From contig WFPC01000055.1 of the NCBI GenBank assembly GCA_015487785.1, positions 1-64,000 of the forward strand: a stretch of 64,000 bases of DNA, given 5' to 3'. Of this stretch, positions 8,279 to 16,624 are shown piece after piece (the stretch's first letter is position 1; every line of letters starts with the position of its first letter). The stretch comes from Gammaproteobacteria bacterium (GTDB lineage Bacteria > Pseudomonadota > Gammaproteobacteria > S012-40). Position numbers and translations under genes: made by a program. The notes below the pieces were generated by a model. That model was not told the DNA's origin and did no database searches. It saw only the letters and a list, made by a program, of their open reading frames with translations.

Positions 8279-11200
8279 GATTTTTTCTCCTTGCGGGATT
8301 CCAGCCATTCGTAGATCACCGGTAAAAGTACCAGGGTGAGCAGAGTGGAGGTGATGAGCCCGCCGACCACCACCGAGGCCAGGGGGCGTTGGGTCTCGGC
8401 GCCCACACCGCTGGACAGCAGCATGGGAATCAGGCCGAGAATGGCCACGCTGGCGGTCATCAGTACCGGCCGCAGCCTCAGTTCGGCGCCGCGGCAGACC
8501 GCCTCGCGCACGCCCAGCCCCTTTTCCCGTAACTCGTTGATGAAGCTGATCAGCACGATGCCATTGAGCATGGCCACCCCGAACACGGCGATGAAGCCGA
8601 TGGCCGAGGGCACCGACAGGTATTGGCCGGAGATCCACAGCGACACGATACCGCCAATGGTGGCGAAAGGCACGTTGGCGATGATCAGGGTGGCGTATTT
8701 CACCGAGTTGAAGGCGGTGTAGAGCAGCACGAAGATGAAGAAGATGGTCAGCGGCACGATGATGGACAGGCGCTTGAGTGCGCGCTGCTGATTCTCGAAG
8801 GCGCCGCCCCATTCGATCCAGTAACCGGGAGGCAGCTTGAGATTCTGCTCCAGCAGGGCATTGGCTTCTTGCACGAAGCCGTCCACGTCACGTCCACGCA
8901 CGTCCATCTGGATCACCGCATAACGCTGCAATTGTTCCCGGCGCACGAAGGAATAACCCTCTGCCACCGAGATGTCGGCTACCCGCGACAGCGGTATGAT
9001 AGCGCCGGCGGCGGTGCGCAGGGGAATGTTGCGAATGGCCTCCACCGATTGCTTGGCGCTGTCGGCCAGGCGCACGGTGATGTCGAAGCGCTTGACGCCG
9101 TCGATCAGGGTGGAGACCGGTTCGTTGCCGATGCCGGTGCGCACCACGGTGAGCACCTCGTCGGCGTTCATGCCGTAGCGGGCCAGGCTGTCGCGGTCCA
9201 CCTGGATGCGCACCTGGGGCTTGCCGATGTTGGCCTCCAGCGACAGGTCGGCCACTCCGGGCACTTGGGCCACTACGTTCTTGATCTCCTGGCTGAGGCG
9301 GTCCAGTTCGGACAGTTCCTCGCCATAGAGCTTGATGGCCAGGGTGGCGCGCACGCCGGAGATCAGTTCCTCCACGCGCATCTGGATGGGCTGGGTGAAG
9401 GCGATCACCGCGGTGGGCACGGCTTTCTCCAGTACTTCGCGCATGTCGTCGGCCAGTTGCTCGATGCTGCGATCCGAATTCCATTCGTCATGCGGCTTGA
9501 GTTCGGTGTAGATCTCCATGTAGTTGACGTCGGCCGTTTCCCCCTTTTCCGCGCGCCCGATCATGGCCACGGTGGTCTTTACCTCGGGAAACTCACCCAG
9601 GGCGTGCTCGATTTTCTTGGAGATCTCGATGGACTCGTCCAGCGAGGTGGAGGGAATGGAAGTGACTCGCCACATGATGGAGCCCTCCTGCAACTCGGGC
9701 ATGAATTCCTTGCCCAGCAGGGGGAACAGGGCCAGGCTGCCCAGCAACAGGGCGATGGCGCCGCCCACCACGGTTTTCTTGTTGGCCAGCGACCACATCA
9801 ACAGTGGCAGGTAGCCGCGTTTGATCCAGCGCACCAGCAGGGTGTCGCGTTCTTCCTTGGGTTTGAGGATCAGCGCCGCCAGCACCGGGATGATGGTGAG
9901 GGTGAGAATCAGTGAGCCGGCCATGGCGAAACTGATGTTGAAGGCCATGGGCTTGAACAGCTTGCCCTCCAGGCCCTCCAGAGAGAACAGCGGCAGGAAC
10001 ACCACGATGATGATGAGAATGGCGAAGGCAATGGGGTTGGCCACCTCGCGGGCGGCGGTCAGCACTGCCGCGGTGCGGTCTACCTTTTCCCCTTGCGCGC
10101 GTCGCTCGGCCATGATGCGAAAGGCGTTTTCGGTCATCACCACGGCACCGTCCACCATCATGCCGATACCGATGGCCAGGCCCGCCAGCGACATCAGGTT
10201 GGCCGACAGTCCCGCCTCGCCCATCATGATGAAGGCGATCAGCATGGCCAGGGGCAGGGCGGCGATCACCACCAGGGCCGAGCGCAGCTCGCCCAGGAAC
10301 AGGAACAGTACGATGGCCACCAGGATGGAGCCCTCGATCAGCGCCCGGGTGGCGGTGTCGACCGCCTTCTCCACCAGGTCGGTGCGCTCGTACACGGGCT
10401 CCAGCACCACGCCCTCGGGCAGGGCGGAGCGGATGATGTCCACCTTTTCCTTTACCGCGTCCACCACGTTCTTGGCGTTCTCGCCGATGCGCGACAGCGC
10501 CATACCCAGTACCACCTCGCGGCCATCGCGGGTGACCGCGCCGAAGCGCAGCGAGGGAGCCTGCTCGATGCGGGCCACGTCGCGCAGGTAGACCGGGGTG
10601 CCGTCCTTGACCTTGACCACGATGTTGCCGATGTCGTGCTCGTCACGTACCAGTCCCAGGCCCCGCACCAGATATTGCTCCGGGCCGAGATTGATGTACT
10701 GGCCGCCCACCTGGCGGTTGTTACCGCTGATGAGTTCCATCACCTCGCGAAAGCTGAGGTCGTATTCGATCAGCTTCAGTGGCTCGAGGACAACCTGGAA
10801 CTGGCGCTCCTGGCCGCCCCAGGAAATCACGTCGTCCACCCCGGGGGCGGTGCGCATGATCAGGCGCACGGTCCAGTCCTGCAGGGTGCGCAGATCCATG
10901 TCGTCGATGCTGTCCCTGAGCTTTTCATCGGCCCGCTCCAGGGTATACCAGAACACCTGGCCCAGGCCCGAGGTGTTGGGGCCCATCTCCGGTGTGCCAT
11001 AGCCCTCGGGAATGCGGTCGGCCACCTCCTGCAGGCGTTCCATTACCAGGCGGCGGGCAAAATAGATGTCCATGTCATCTTCGAAATACACCGCCACGTA
11101 GGACAGGCCGAACAGGGATACCGAGCGGATCTCCTTCACCTTGGGCAGCCCGGCCATGCCGGACTCGATGGGAAAGGTAAGCAGTTGTTCCACGTCCTCG

Positions 11201-11373
11201 GCCGCCAGGCCCGGTGATTCGGTGTAGATGTTCACCTGTGCCGGAGTGACATCGGGGAAGGCGTCTATGGGCACGGTGGTGACCGCGCGCCAGCCCATGA
11301 AGGCCACCACCGCGAAGGCGACGATGACCAGAAACTTGTAGCGCAGCGACGCTTCAACGAGTTTGTTCAACAT
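8275..11373 (-). CDS. czcA: CzcA-family heavy-metal efflux RND transporter
   Basis: This 1032-residue inner-membrane pump has the full RND length and layout: TM1 near 14-30, a large periplasmic loop, TM2-6, a second loop and TM7-12. The segments VPIDAFPDVT, YTESPGLAAEDVEQ and MRVEELISGVRATLAIKLYGE are typical of the HME (metal) branch. In TM4 the sequence is GLAIGIGMMVDGAVVMTEN: the second Asp and the Glu of the proton relay are present, but the first Asp of the CzcA DFGxxxDGA pattern is replaced, so Zn/Co/Cd specificity is not certain. A strong AGGAGG precedes the ATG. It forms a tripartite pump with the CzcB- and CzcC-like products upstream. Confidence 0.9.
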   Translation of the reverse strand: MLNKLVEASLRYKFLVIVAFAVVAFMGWRAVTTVPIDAFPDVTPAQVNIYTESPGLAAEDVEQLLTFPIESGMAGLPKVKEIRSVSLFGLSYVAVYFEDDMDIYFARRLVMERLQEVADRIPEGYGTPEMGPNTSGLGQVFWYTLERADEKLRDSIDDMDLRTLQDWTVRLIMRTAPGVDDVISWGGQERQFQVVLEPLKLIEYDLSFREVMELISGNNRQVGGQYINLGPEQYLVRGLGLVRDEHDIGNIVVKVKDGTPVYLRDVARIEQAPSLRFGAVTRDGREVVLGMALSRIGENAKNVVDAVKEKVDIIRSALPEGVVLEPVYERTDLVEKAVDTATRALIEGSILVAIVLFLFLGELRSALVVIAALPLAMLIAFIMMGEAGLSANLMSLAGLAIGIGMMVDGAVVMTENAFRIMAERRAQGEKVDRTAAVLTAAREVANPIAFAILIIIVVFLPLFSLEGLEGKLFKPMAFNISFAMAGSLILTLTIIPVLAALILKPKEERDTLLVRWIKRGYLPLLMWSLANKKTVVGGAIALLLGSLALFPLLGKEFMPELQEGSIMWRVTSIPSTSLDESIEISKKIEHALGEFPEVKTTVAMIGRAEKGETADVNYMEIYTELKPHDEWNSDRSIEQLADDMREVLEKAVPTAVIAFTQPIQMRVEELISGVRATLAIKLYGEELSELDRLSQEIKNVVAQVPGVADLSLEANIGKPQVRIQVDRDSLARYGMNADEVLTVVRTGIGNEPVSTLIDGVKRFDITVRLADSAKQSVEAIRNIPLRTAAGAIIPLSRVADISVAEGYSFVRREQLQRYAVIQMDVRGRDVDGFVQEANALLEQNLKLPPGYWIEWGGAFENQQRALKRLSIIVPLTIFFIFVLLYTAFNSVKYATLIIANVPFATIGGIVSLWISGQYLSVPSAIGFIAVFGVAMLNGIVLISFINELREKGLGVREAVCRGAELRLRPVLMTASVAILGLIPMLLSSGVGAETQRPLASVVVGGLITSTLLTLVLLPVIYEWLESRKEKKS

Positions 11374-11385
11374 AGTGCTCGCCTC

Positions 11386-12588
11386 CTAGTGCGCGTGGCC
11401 TTCGCCCATTTGTGACTTCAGTAACAAGGACTTGAGCAGAAAGGCGCCCTGCACCACCACTTCTTCCCCGGTCATCAGCCCGCTGGTGATGGTGGTGTAG
11501 CCGCCACGGGTGATGCCGGTTTCCACCGGTTGCGGGTGGATTTCGTCGTCCTCCACCTTGAACACCGTGGGCGTGCCCTGCATCAGCAGCACCGCCGAGC
11601 TGGGCACCGCCACGCTGGCGGGGGCAGCGCCACTGTGCAGCATCACCTGCACGAATTGGCCGGGATGCAACAGATCCGCGCTGTTGTCCAGCTCGATGCG
11701 CACCGACTGGGTACGGGTGGTTTCGTCCAGGCTGTGATGACGCTGCACCACCTTGCCGGTGATCCAGTTGCTGCCGTCCACGCTGACGCGGGCCTCGCTG
11801 CCCAGGGCGATGCGGGCGGCATCCTCGGGGGCCAGGCGGGCCTCGATCCAAAGCGTGTTCTCATCGGTGATCTCGAACAGGATCCGTCCGGGCTCGGCCA
11901 TTTCGCCGACGATGAAGTCGTCACGGATCACGGTGCCGTCCTGGGGGCTGAGCAGGTCGAAGGAGCCGCTGGCCTTGGCCACGTCACCGCTCTTGAGCAG
12001 GGTACGGATCTGGCGATGGGTCATGCCGTAGGCGCGCACCCGTGCATAGGCCTGCTGGCGCTTTATCTCGGCCTCGATGTAGCGGCGTTCGGAGACCACC
12101 TTGCGGCCCAATTTCTTCACCCGGGCCCATTCACGGTCGGCCACCATCAGCTCGCCCTGGGCCTCGGCCATGGCCACGCTGGAGAGGGTGACCAGGGGCT
12201 GGCCCTTGCGCACGTGATCGCCCAGGCGGGCATGACGGCGGATGATCTGGGCGCTGATGCGGGGCGTGACCTGGCTGGAACGATAGGCGTTGATGGTGAC
12301 TTCGCCCGGCGCGCTGATCAGTCCCGACAGGGCACGCATCTCGGCCTTGGCGGTGACGATGCCCAGGGCGGCGCGCCGCTGGGCATCCAGGCCGGCCAGG
12401 CCCTCTTCATGGCCTTCGTCACCATGGCCGTGTTCATCCTCATGTTCCGCCTCATGGGCTTCTGCGTGGTCTTCTTCTCCGGTAGGGGCGGAGGCCGTTG
12501 CCTGTTCGTGGTCGTGATCTTCCGCGGCTCGGCTCAGAGGGGTGGTGGCGAGGCCGGCCAGTAGAAACAGCAAAGTAATGTAACGCAT
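11386..12588 (-). CDS. czcB: CzcB-family periplasmic adaptor (membrane fusion protein)
   Basis: This 400-residue protein has an N-terminal signal peptide (to about residue 21) followed by a histidine/acidic stretch (about 22-63) with repeated HDHE, HAE and HGHGDEGHEE motifs, a likely metal-capture tail. Then come the barrel-sandwich/lipoyl half-motifs (GLISAPGEVTINAYRSSQVT; DLLSPQDGTVIRDDFIVGEM), a helical hairpin (about 125-195) and a membrane-proximal beta domain, the standard HlyD/CzcB order. The ribosome site is AGAGAG. It links the RND pump to the outer-membrane factor and may deliver metal to the pump. The gene lies 12 bases before czcA and 39 bases after czcC. Confidence 0.88.
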   Translation of the reverse strand: MRYITLLFLLAGLATTPLSRAAEDHDHEQATASAPTGEEDHAEAHEAEHEDEHGHGDEGHEEGLAGLDAQRRAALGIVTAKAEMRALSGLISAPGEVTINAYRSSQVTPRISAQIIRRHARLGDHVRKGQPLVTLSSVAMAEAQGELMVADREWARVKKLGRKVVSERRYIEAEIKRQQAYARVRAYGMTHRQIRTLLKSGDVAKASGSFDLLSPQDGTVIRDDFIVGEMAEPGRILFEITDENTLWIEARLAPEDAARIALGSEARVSVDGSNWITGKVVQRHHSLDETTRTQSVRIELDNSADLLHPGQFVQVMLHSGAAPASVAVPSSAVLLMQGTPTVFKVEDDEIHPQPVETGITRGGYTTITSGLMTGEEVVVQGAFLLKSLLLKSQMGEGHAH

Positions 12589-12627
12589 GATGAGTCTCTC
12601 TAAATTCGGTTGGTCTTAATCAGTGGA

Positions 12628-13854
12628 TCAGCGGGCCGGGTGCTCGCTCAGGCCCAGCCAGGTTTCGGTCTGACCGGCGGCATCCAGCCAGGCAAGCCAA
12701 GCCTGCCAGTTGGCGCCGACCAGTTCGGCGGCGGCGATGCGGGTGTCCAGGGCCTGGCCCAGTTGCACCAAGTAGTCGGTGGTGCTGATCTCGCCGCTGC
12801 GCCAGAGTCGTTCCAGCGATTCCACGCGGCCCTGCAGGCTGGCCTGGCCGCCCTGTTGCCAGGCATCCAGCGCCGCCCGGTTGAGGCGGAATTGTTCCTC
12901 GGCCGCGGCCAGTTCGGCGCGGGCGCGCAGATAGGCGTTGCGATAGGCCTGCTGGGCCTGGGTGACCTCGGCCTGGGCGGCTTGCACCTCGGCACGGAAG
13001 GTGTTGCGCACATTCAGCGGCATGGAAAAGGTCAGCCCCAGCAGGGTGTCGCTGTCCTCCTTGCCGCCGCGCACGGCCAGGGTGGGATCGGCACGGCGCT
13101 GGCGTTTGGCCAGGGTGACCGCATGGCGGGCGGCCTGCAGGCGGGCAGCGAGCTGGCGCAGGGCGGGGTGGTTGCGCAGGAGTCGTTCCTGGTCCTGTTG
13201 TGCGATGGCCGCCGGCAGATCCGGCAGCGGAGGCCATTGGTCCACCGGTTCGCTGACCAGGGCGCGCAGGCGTGACTCGGCCAGGGCGCGCTCGGTGGCG
13301 CGGGCGGCAGCACGCATGCGTATCTCGGCCAGGCTCAGGCGGGCCAGATCCACGTCGGGCTGGCTGATGTCGCCGGCGGCGAAACGCTGCTGGGCCAGGT
13401 CGAGAAAATCCTCCAGCAGGTGGCTTTGCTGCCGGGTCAGCTCGGCGGTCTGGCGGGCGGTGTGGTACTGGTTGAGCAGGCCCAGCAGTTCACCGAGGAT
13501 CTGCTGGCGTACCAGTGCCAGTGTGTTCTCCGCTTCCTGCAGCGAGCTGGTGGCCAGCTCGGTGCGGGCACCACGCTTGTCGGTCCAGTCCAGGGTCTGG
13601 CTGATGCCCAGGGTACTGGTGCGTGCGGAGGCCTGTTCCAGATCCAGTTCCAGTTCGGGGTTGTACAAGGCCTGGCCGGCGGCATCGACCCGGGCACGCT
13701 CGGCTTCCACGCGGGCCTGGGCGGCCTGCACCTGGGGATGTTGCTGCCATACCTGCTGAACCAGTTTATCCAGAGACTCGGCCTGGGCCGTGTCCAGGCC
13801 GCACAGAACCAAGCCGGTGGCGAGGCAGGCACGGGCAAAAAAAGACTTCGACAT
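12628..13854 (-). CDS. czcC: CzcC-family outer-membrane efflux protein (TolC-like)
   Basis: This 408-residue protein has a signal peptide (cleavage near AQA, about residue 25) and two repeated alpha-helical OEP halves, with long heptad-rich helices and periodic Ala/Gln/Leu/Glu (VWQQHPQVQAAQARVEAERA; RAELAAAEEQFRLNRAALDA) typical of TolC-family trimers. Short barrel-forming segments include NPELELDLEQ and LLGLTFSMPL. It provides the outer-membrane channel of the metal pump. GGGAGTG precedes the ATG. It is the second gene of the minus-strand operon after the small CzcI-like gene, separated by 80 bases. Confidence 0.85.
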   Translation of the reverse strand: MSKSFFARACLATGLVLCGLDTAQAESLDKLVQQVWQQHPQVQAAQARVEAERARVDAAGQALYNPELELDLEQASARTSTLGISQTLDWTDKRGARTELATSSLQEAENTLALVRQQILGELLGLLNQYHTARQTAELTRQQSHLLEDFLDLAQQRFAAGDISQPDVDLARLSLAEIRMRAAARATERALAESRLRALVSEPVDQWPPLPDLPAAIAQQDQERLLRNHPALRQLAARLQAARHAVTLAKRQRRADPTLAVRGGKEDSDTLLGLTFSMPLNVRNTFRAEVQAAQAEVTQAQQAYRNAYLRARAELAAAEEQFRLNRAALDAWQQGGQASLQGRVESLERLWRSGEISTTDYLVQLGQALDTRIAAAELVGANWQAWLAWLDAAGQTETWLGLSEHPAR

Positions 13855-13934
13855 GAATCACTCCCAAAAACAACACGACAGGATTATTGACGATTGCGCA
13901 CGGCGCAATCTTTAGCTCAAGGGTGAAGAGTGAT

Positions 13935-14240
13935 TCAGGCCCGCGGAGGTTTGGCGGGTGGTGCGAAGCGAGGCGAATCGAAATGGCTGTCCGGCAGAGG
14001 ATAGGCCGGGCTGCCCTGAACCATCCGCTGGGGCCAGCCCGCGCAGTCCAGCCCCAGCATGTGGGCCGAGAAATGCCCGCTGTGATCGCAATGGGGGGGG
14101 TCTATGGTGCCGGTGTCGGTTTGTGCCACGGCGGCGGCCACGGTCTGGTCGATGAACTCGTCCAGTTGGCCGTTGTTGGCCCACACCAGGCTGCTGCCCA
14201 GGATGGTGAACAGAAGCAGATAGGAAATCAGCTTGCGCAT
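13935..14240 (-). CDS. Small exported Cys/His protein, CzcI-like
   Basis: This 101-residue protein has a clear signal peptide (MRKLISYLLLFTILGSSLVWA). The mature part carries a compact metal-ligand cluster, Cys51, His53, His56, His60 and Cys66 (HCDHSGHFSAHMLGLDC). Position and design match CzcI, the small periplasmic protein encoded immediately upstream of czcCBA in Cupriavidus, where it influences metal-dependent regulation; this assignment is by context and motif only. The ribosome site is weak and overlaps a small inverted repeat, CTCAA/TTGAG at 14244-14255, which might mask it. Confidence 0.6.
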   Translation of the reverse strand: MRKLISYLLLFTILGSSLVWANNGQLDEFIDQTVAAAVAQTDTGTIDPPHCDHSGHFSAHMLGLDCAGWPQRMVQGSPAYPLPDSHFDSPRFAPPAKPPRA

Positions 14241-14276
14241 GGGCTCAATGTTGAGTGAAGGGCTAAGGGATGTCAA

Positions 14277-14310
14277 GCCGTGCCGGCCGCGGCATTTCGG
14301 CCGGCACGGC
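14277..14310 (-). terminator. Strong hairpin after the membrane-protein gene
   Basis: A perfect 12-bp stem, GCCGTGCCGGCC (14277-14288) with GGCCGGCACGGC (14299-14310), closes a 10-base loop six bases past the stop of the minus-strand membrane-protein gene. On the minus strand it is followed only by TTGACAT, so there is no real T-run. It separates that gene from the metal operon; it may be a weak terminator or an RNA-stability element. Confidence 0.55.
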
Positions 14311-14316
14311 ACAGGA

Positions 14317-15144
14317 CTATGCCGCGGTGCCGGTTTCCATCGCGGTGGTTTTCACTGCCCGGGCCGGCGCATTGCTGGGCTCGCCCAGGAAAACGTGCCG
14401 GTAGCCCACATAGATGAAGGCACCCAGCAGGGGGAGCAGGGCCAGGCTCAGCAAGGGGGTGAACAACATACTGCCCAGCAGCAGCATGGCCCACACCAGC
14501 AGCACCAGGCTCATGGGCTGGATGTTGATCACGATGGCCCGGTGGCTCAAGGCCTGGGCGGCGTCGCCGTCGAGATCGTGGAACAGCATCAGGGGGATGG
14601 AGAAAAATACCCGCAGGGAAAACATGGCCAGTACCAGGAAATAGAGGAAACCCGCGGCCAGCTTGCATTCCAGCAGCCAGGGGGCGGCCTGTTCCGCCAG
14701 CATGCTGTCCAGTAGTCGCTGACTGCCGCTGAGCACACTCTTGTCCATCGCCACGGTGAGGCTCACCACCCAGAAAAATAGGCCGATGAACAGGGCGATG
14801 ACAGCGGTTTTGACCAGTGCCCGCTGTGAGCCCATGAGCGCGAACAGATGGGTCAGCGGGCGCACGGGGCGGCTGTGGTCGGCTTCGTGGGCGCCGATGA
14901 CCAGCTCGGCCACCACGAAATACAGCACGATGGCGCTGGCGCTGAAGAAGAAGGCCAGCAAAACCATGATGGGTGTGAAGGGGGCGATGGAAGCAGTGGC
15001 CTGGATGATGAGATAGAACAGGGCGAAAAAGATGAATTCGATGGCCAGGAAGCAGAGCGGGCGGCGTCGGATCAGCCGCGTCGCCTCGATGAACCAGAGG
15101 AGGATCTGGCCTGGCTCGATGCGATGGGGGTGCAAGGTCTTCAT
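14317..15144 (-). CDS. Integral membrane protein of unknown function
   Basis: This 275-residue protein has about six hydrophobic segments, an N-terminal HPHRIEPGQILLWFIEATRL motif before TM1 and a short polar C-terminus. The N-terminal pattern and the regular helix pairs recall the poorly characterised BPSS1780-type bacterial membrane family, but I cannot confirm this by eye. The ATG at 15144 has AGGAG nearby; an upstream in-frame ATG at 15210 adds a 22-residue segment with no ribosome site and is not preferred. It is transcribed divergently from the small membrane protein at 15316 and has its own promoter candidate. Confidence 0.6.
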   Translation of the reverse strand: MKTLHPHRIEPGQILLWFIEATRLIRRRPLCFLAIEFIFFALFYLIIQATASIAPFTPIMVLLAFFFSASAIVLYFVVAELVIGAHEADHSRPVRPLTHLFALMGSQRALVKTAVIALFIGLFFWVVSLTVAMDKSVLSGSQRLLDSMLAEQAAPWLLECKLAAGFLYFLVLAMFSLRVFFSIPLMLFHDLDGDAAQALSHRAIVINIQPMSLVLLVWAMLLLGSMLFTPLLSLALLPLLGAFIYVGYRHVFLGEPSNAPARAVKTTAMETGTAA

Positions 15145-15230
15145 GGTGAGACTCCTGTCTGTGTTTGTGCAGGACGCAAGACAGCTTCTGCTGACGAACA
15201 CAGCGGCCACACATCGCGACGATACATGCC

Positions 15231-15259
15231 ACTATAATTCAAAAGGTCATTGACTTCAA
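15231..15259 (-). promoter_or_regulatory. Candidate promoter of the membrane-protein gene, with an overlapping divergent -10
   Basis: On the minus strand, TTGAAG (15254-15259) and TATAGT (15231-15236) are separated by exactly 17 bases and match consensus at four and five of six positions. On the plus strand a perfect TATAAT occupies 15233-15238 and could serve the gene at 15316, though without a clear -35. The two -10 elements overlap, so the promoters would compete. Confidence 0.5.
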
Positions 15260-15315
15260 TGGGCGGCTTTCGCCGTCGGCTGCAACAGGGTAAGCTGCGC
15301 CGGCAAGGAGGGAGA

Positions 15316-15681
15316 ATGAAGGCTTTTGGCTGGCAGCGGCAGTATTTTCTGGCCACCGCAGTGATCGCCGGGCTGGGCCTGGCTGATGCCTTGTTGCTGG
15401 GGCTGGCGGGCGGGCATGTTTTCCGGCAGGCCTTCTCTCTGCTGGAAATGCTCTGGGTGCCGGTGTCGCTGCTGTTTGTCGCGGCCAATGTCACGCGGCG
15501 TGACGCGTGGGCCGTGCCGTTGTTGTTCCTGGCCTATCAGGTTGCAGTCTGGTTCTATGGGCGCTGGTTGTTGCTCACCACGGGGAAGTTGGTGATTCCC
15601 GCCGGCCTGGTCGTGTTGGCGGTGCTGGTCTATGGGGGGCTGCTAGTGTTGAGCTGGCGCGCCGCCAGGCCATCTGGTTAA
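15316..15681 (+). CDS. Small integral membrane protein of unknown function
   Basis: This 121-residue protein consists of four predicted transmembrane helices (about 9-29, 35-52, 59-83 and 90-113) with short basic ends, and no recognisable catalytic motif. The ATG at 15316 is preceded by AAGGAGG (15305-15311) at a short but usable distance; an in-frame start at 15250 would add a 22-residue basic extension and lacks a ribosome site. It runs convergent to ypjD, whose stop lies 22 bases downstream. Confidence 0.6.
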   Translation: MKAFGWQRQYFLATAVIAGLGLADALLLGLAGGHVFRQAFSLLEMLWVPVSLLFVAANVTRRDAWAVPLLFLAYQVAVWFYGRWLLLTTGKLVIPAGLVVLAVLVYGGLLVLSWRAARPSG

Positions 15682-15703
15682 AGTTTCCCCGGGGCTGACC
15701 GTT

Positions 15704-16504
15704 CTACCTTGCCAACAGGATCTCGAGCACGTACTTGCTGCCGAAATAGGCCAGCAACAGAGTAATGAAGCCGCTGATGGTCCAGCGTACGGCGGTGCGG
15801 CCGCGCCAGCCGTAGCGCCAATGGCCCCACAGCAGGATGGCGAACACCATCCAGGCGAGGATGGAGAGCACGGTCTTGTGCACCAGGTGCTGGGCGAACA
15901 TGTCGTCGAGATAGACTACGCCGCTGGCCAGGGACATGCTCTGCAGCACGAAGCCGATGATGATCATCTGGAACAGCAGGTTCTCCATGGTCTCCATGGG
16001 AGGCAGGGCGCGGATGAAACCGCCGGGGTTGCGGTTGTGCAGGTGGCGTTCCTGCACCGACAGCAGCAGGGCTTGCACCGTGGCCATGCCGAGCATGCTG
16101 TAGGCCAGGATGGAAAACAGGATGTGCACGCCGATGCCTTTTTCGTGCTCGGTGGAGAGTACGTGCACGGTGGGCAGGAGTTCCTGCAACAGCAGGCTGA
16201 GGGCGGCGATGGGCAGGATGACGATGCCCAGGTTTTCCACCGGTTTTCGCCAGGCGGAGAGCAGCAGCAGGCCGGCCACGAACCAGGCGGCCAGCGAACC
16301 CACTTCGGTGAAGCCGAAATTGAGGCCGGCCGGCGTGAACATGCTGGTTTGCAACAGGTAGGCGTGCACGACGATGCCGATGGTGCCGATCAGGAGGGGC
16401 TTCGACTTGGGTTGTTCCACACGTCGTGTGAGGCGCTGGATCAGTAACCAGGTGGCGGCGAGATAGCCGGCCACGGCCAGCAGGGTTGCGGCGAAATCGA
16501 TCAT
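15704..16504 (-). CDS. ypjD: Cytochrome-c-assembly-type membrane protein YpjD
   Basis: This 266-residue protein has eight hydrophobic segments and the CcmC/CcsA-like pattern with conserved histidines in GIGVHILFSILAYSML and AQHLVHKTVLSILAWMVF, flanking a loop with the RALPPMETMENLLFQ signature of the YpjD/HemX subgroup. It lacks a full tryptophan-rich WWD heme-handling motif. In many gammaproteobacteria, including E. coli, this gene sits beside ffh, as here (one gene away, divergent). The family is thought to act in heme or cytochrome c handling; the exact role is not established. Confidence 0.85.
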   Translation of the reverse strand: MIDFAATLLAVAGYLAATWLLIQRLTRRVEQPKSKPLLIGTIGIVVHAYLLQTSMFTPAGLNFGFTEVGSLAAWFVAGLLLLSAWRKPVENLGIVILPIAALSLLLQELLPTVHVLSTEHEKGIGVHILFSILAYSMLGMATVQALLLSVQERHLHNRNPGGFIRALPPMETMENLLFQMIIIGFVLQSMSLASGVVYLDDMFAQHLVHKTVLSILAWMVFAILLWGHWRYGWRGRTAVRWTISGFITLLLAYFGSKYVLEILLAR

Positions 16505-16515
16505 ATTGTATTTGG

Positions 16516-16569
16516 CACCCCGGGATATTGCCTGAAATCAAAGGGCGAATGATGGCATATCCGGGGGTG
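16516..16569. repeat. Long imperfect inverted repeat between divergent ypjD and the MBL gene
   Basis: CACCCCGGGATAT at 16516-16528 and ATATCCGGGGGTG at 16557-16569 are reverse complements at 12 of 13 positions, with a 28-base spacer. They lie in the 120-base divergent intergenic region, close to ypjD, where an operator for a dimeric regulator would be placed. No T-run follows either arm, so it is not an intrinsic terminator. Confidence 0.5.
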
Positions 16570-16624
16570 GCATTGAAGAGGCAAGGATACGGGGTGAGAC
16601 CCGGGAGCGGCGAGTAACGACGAC

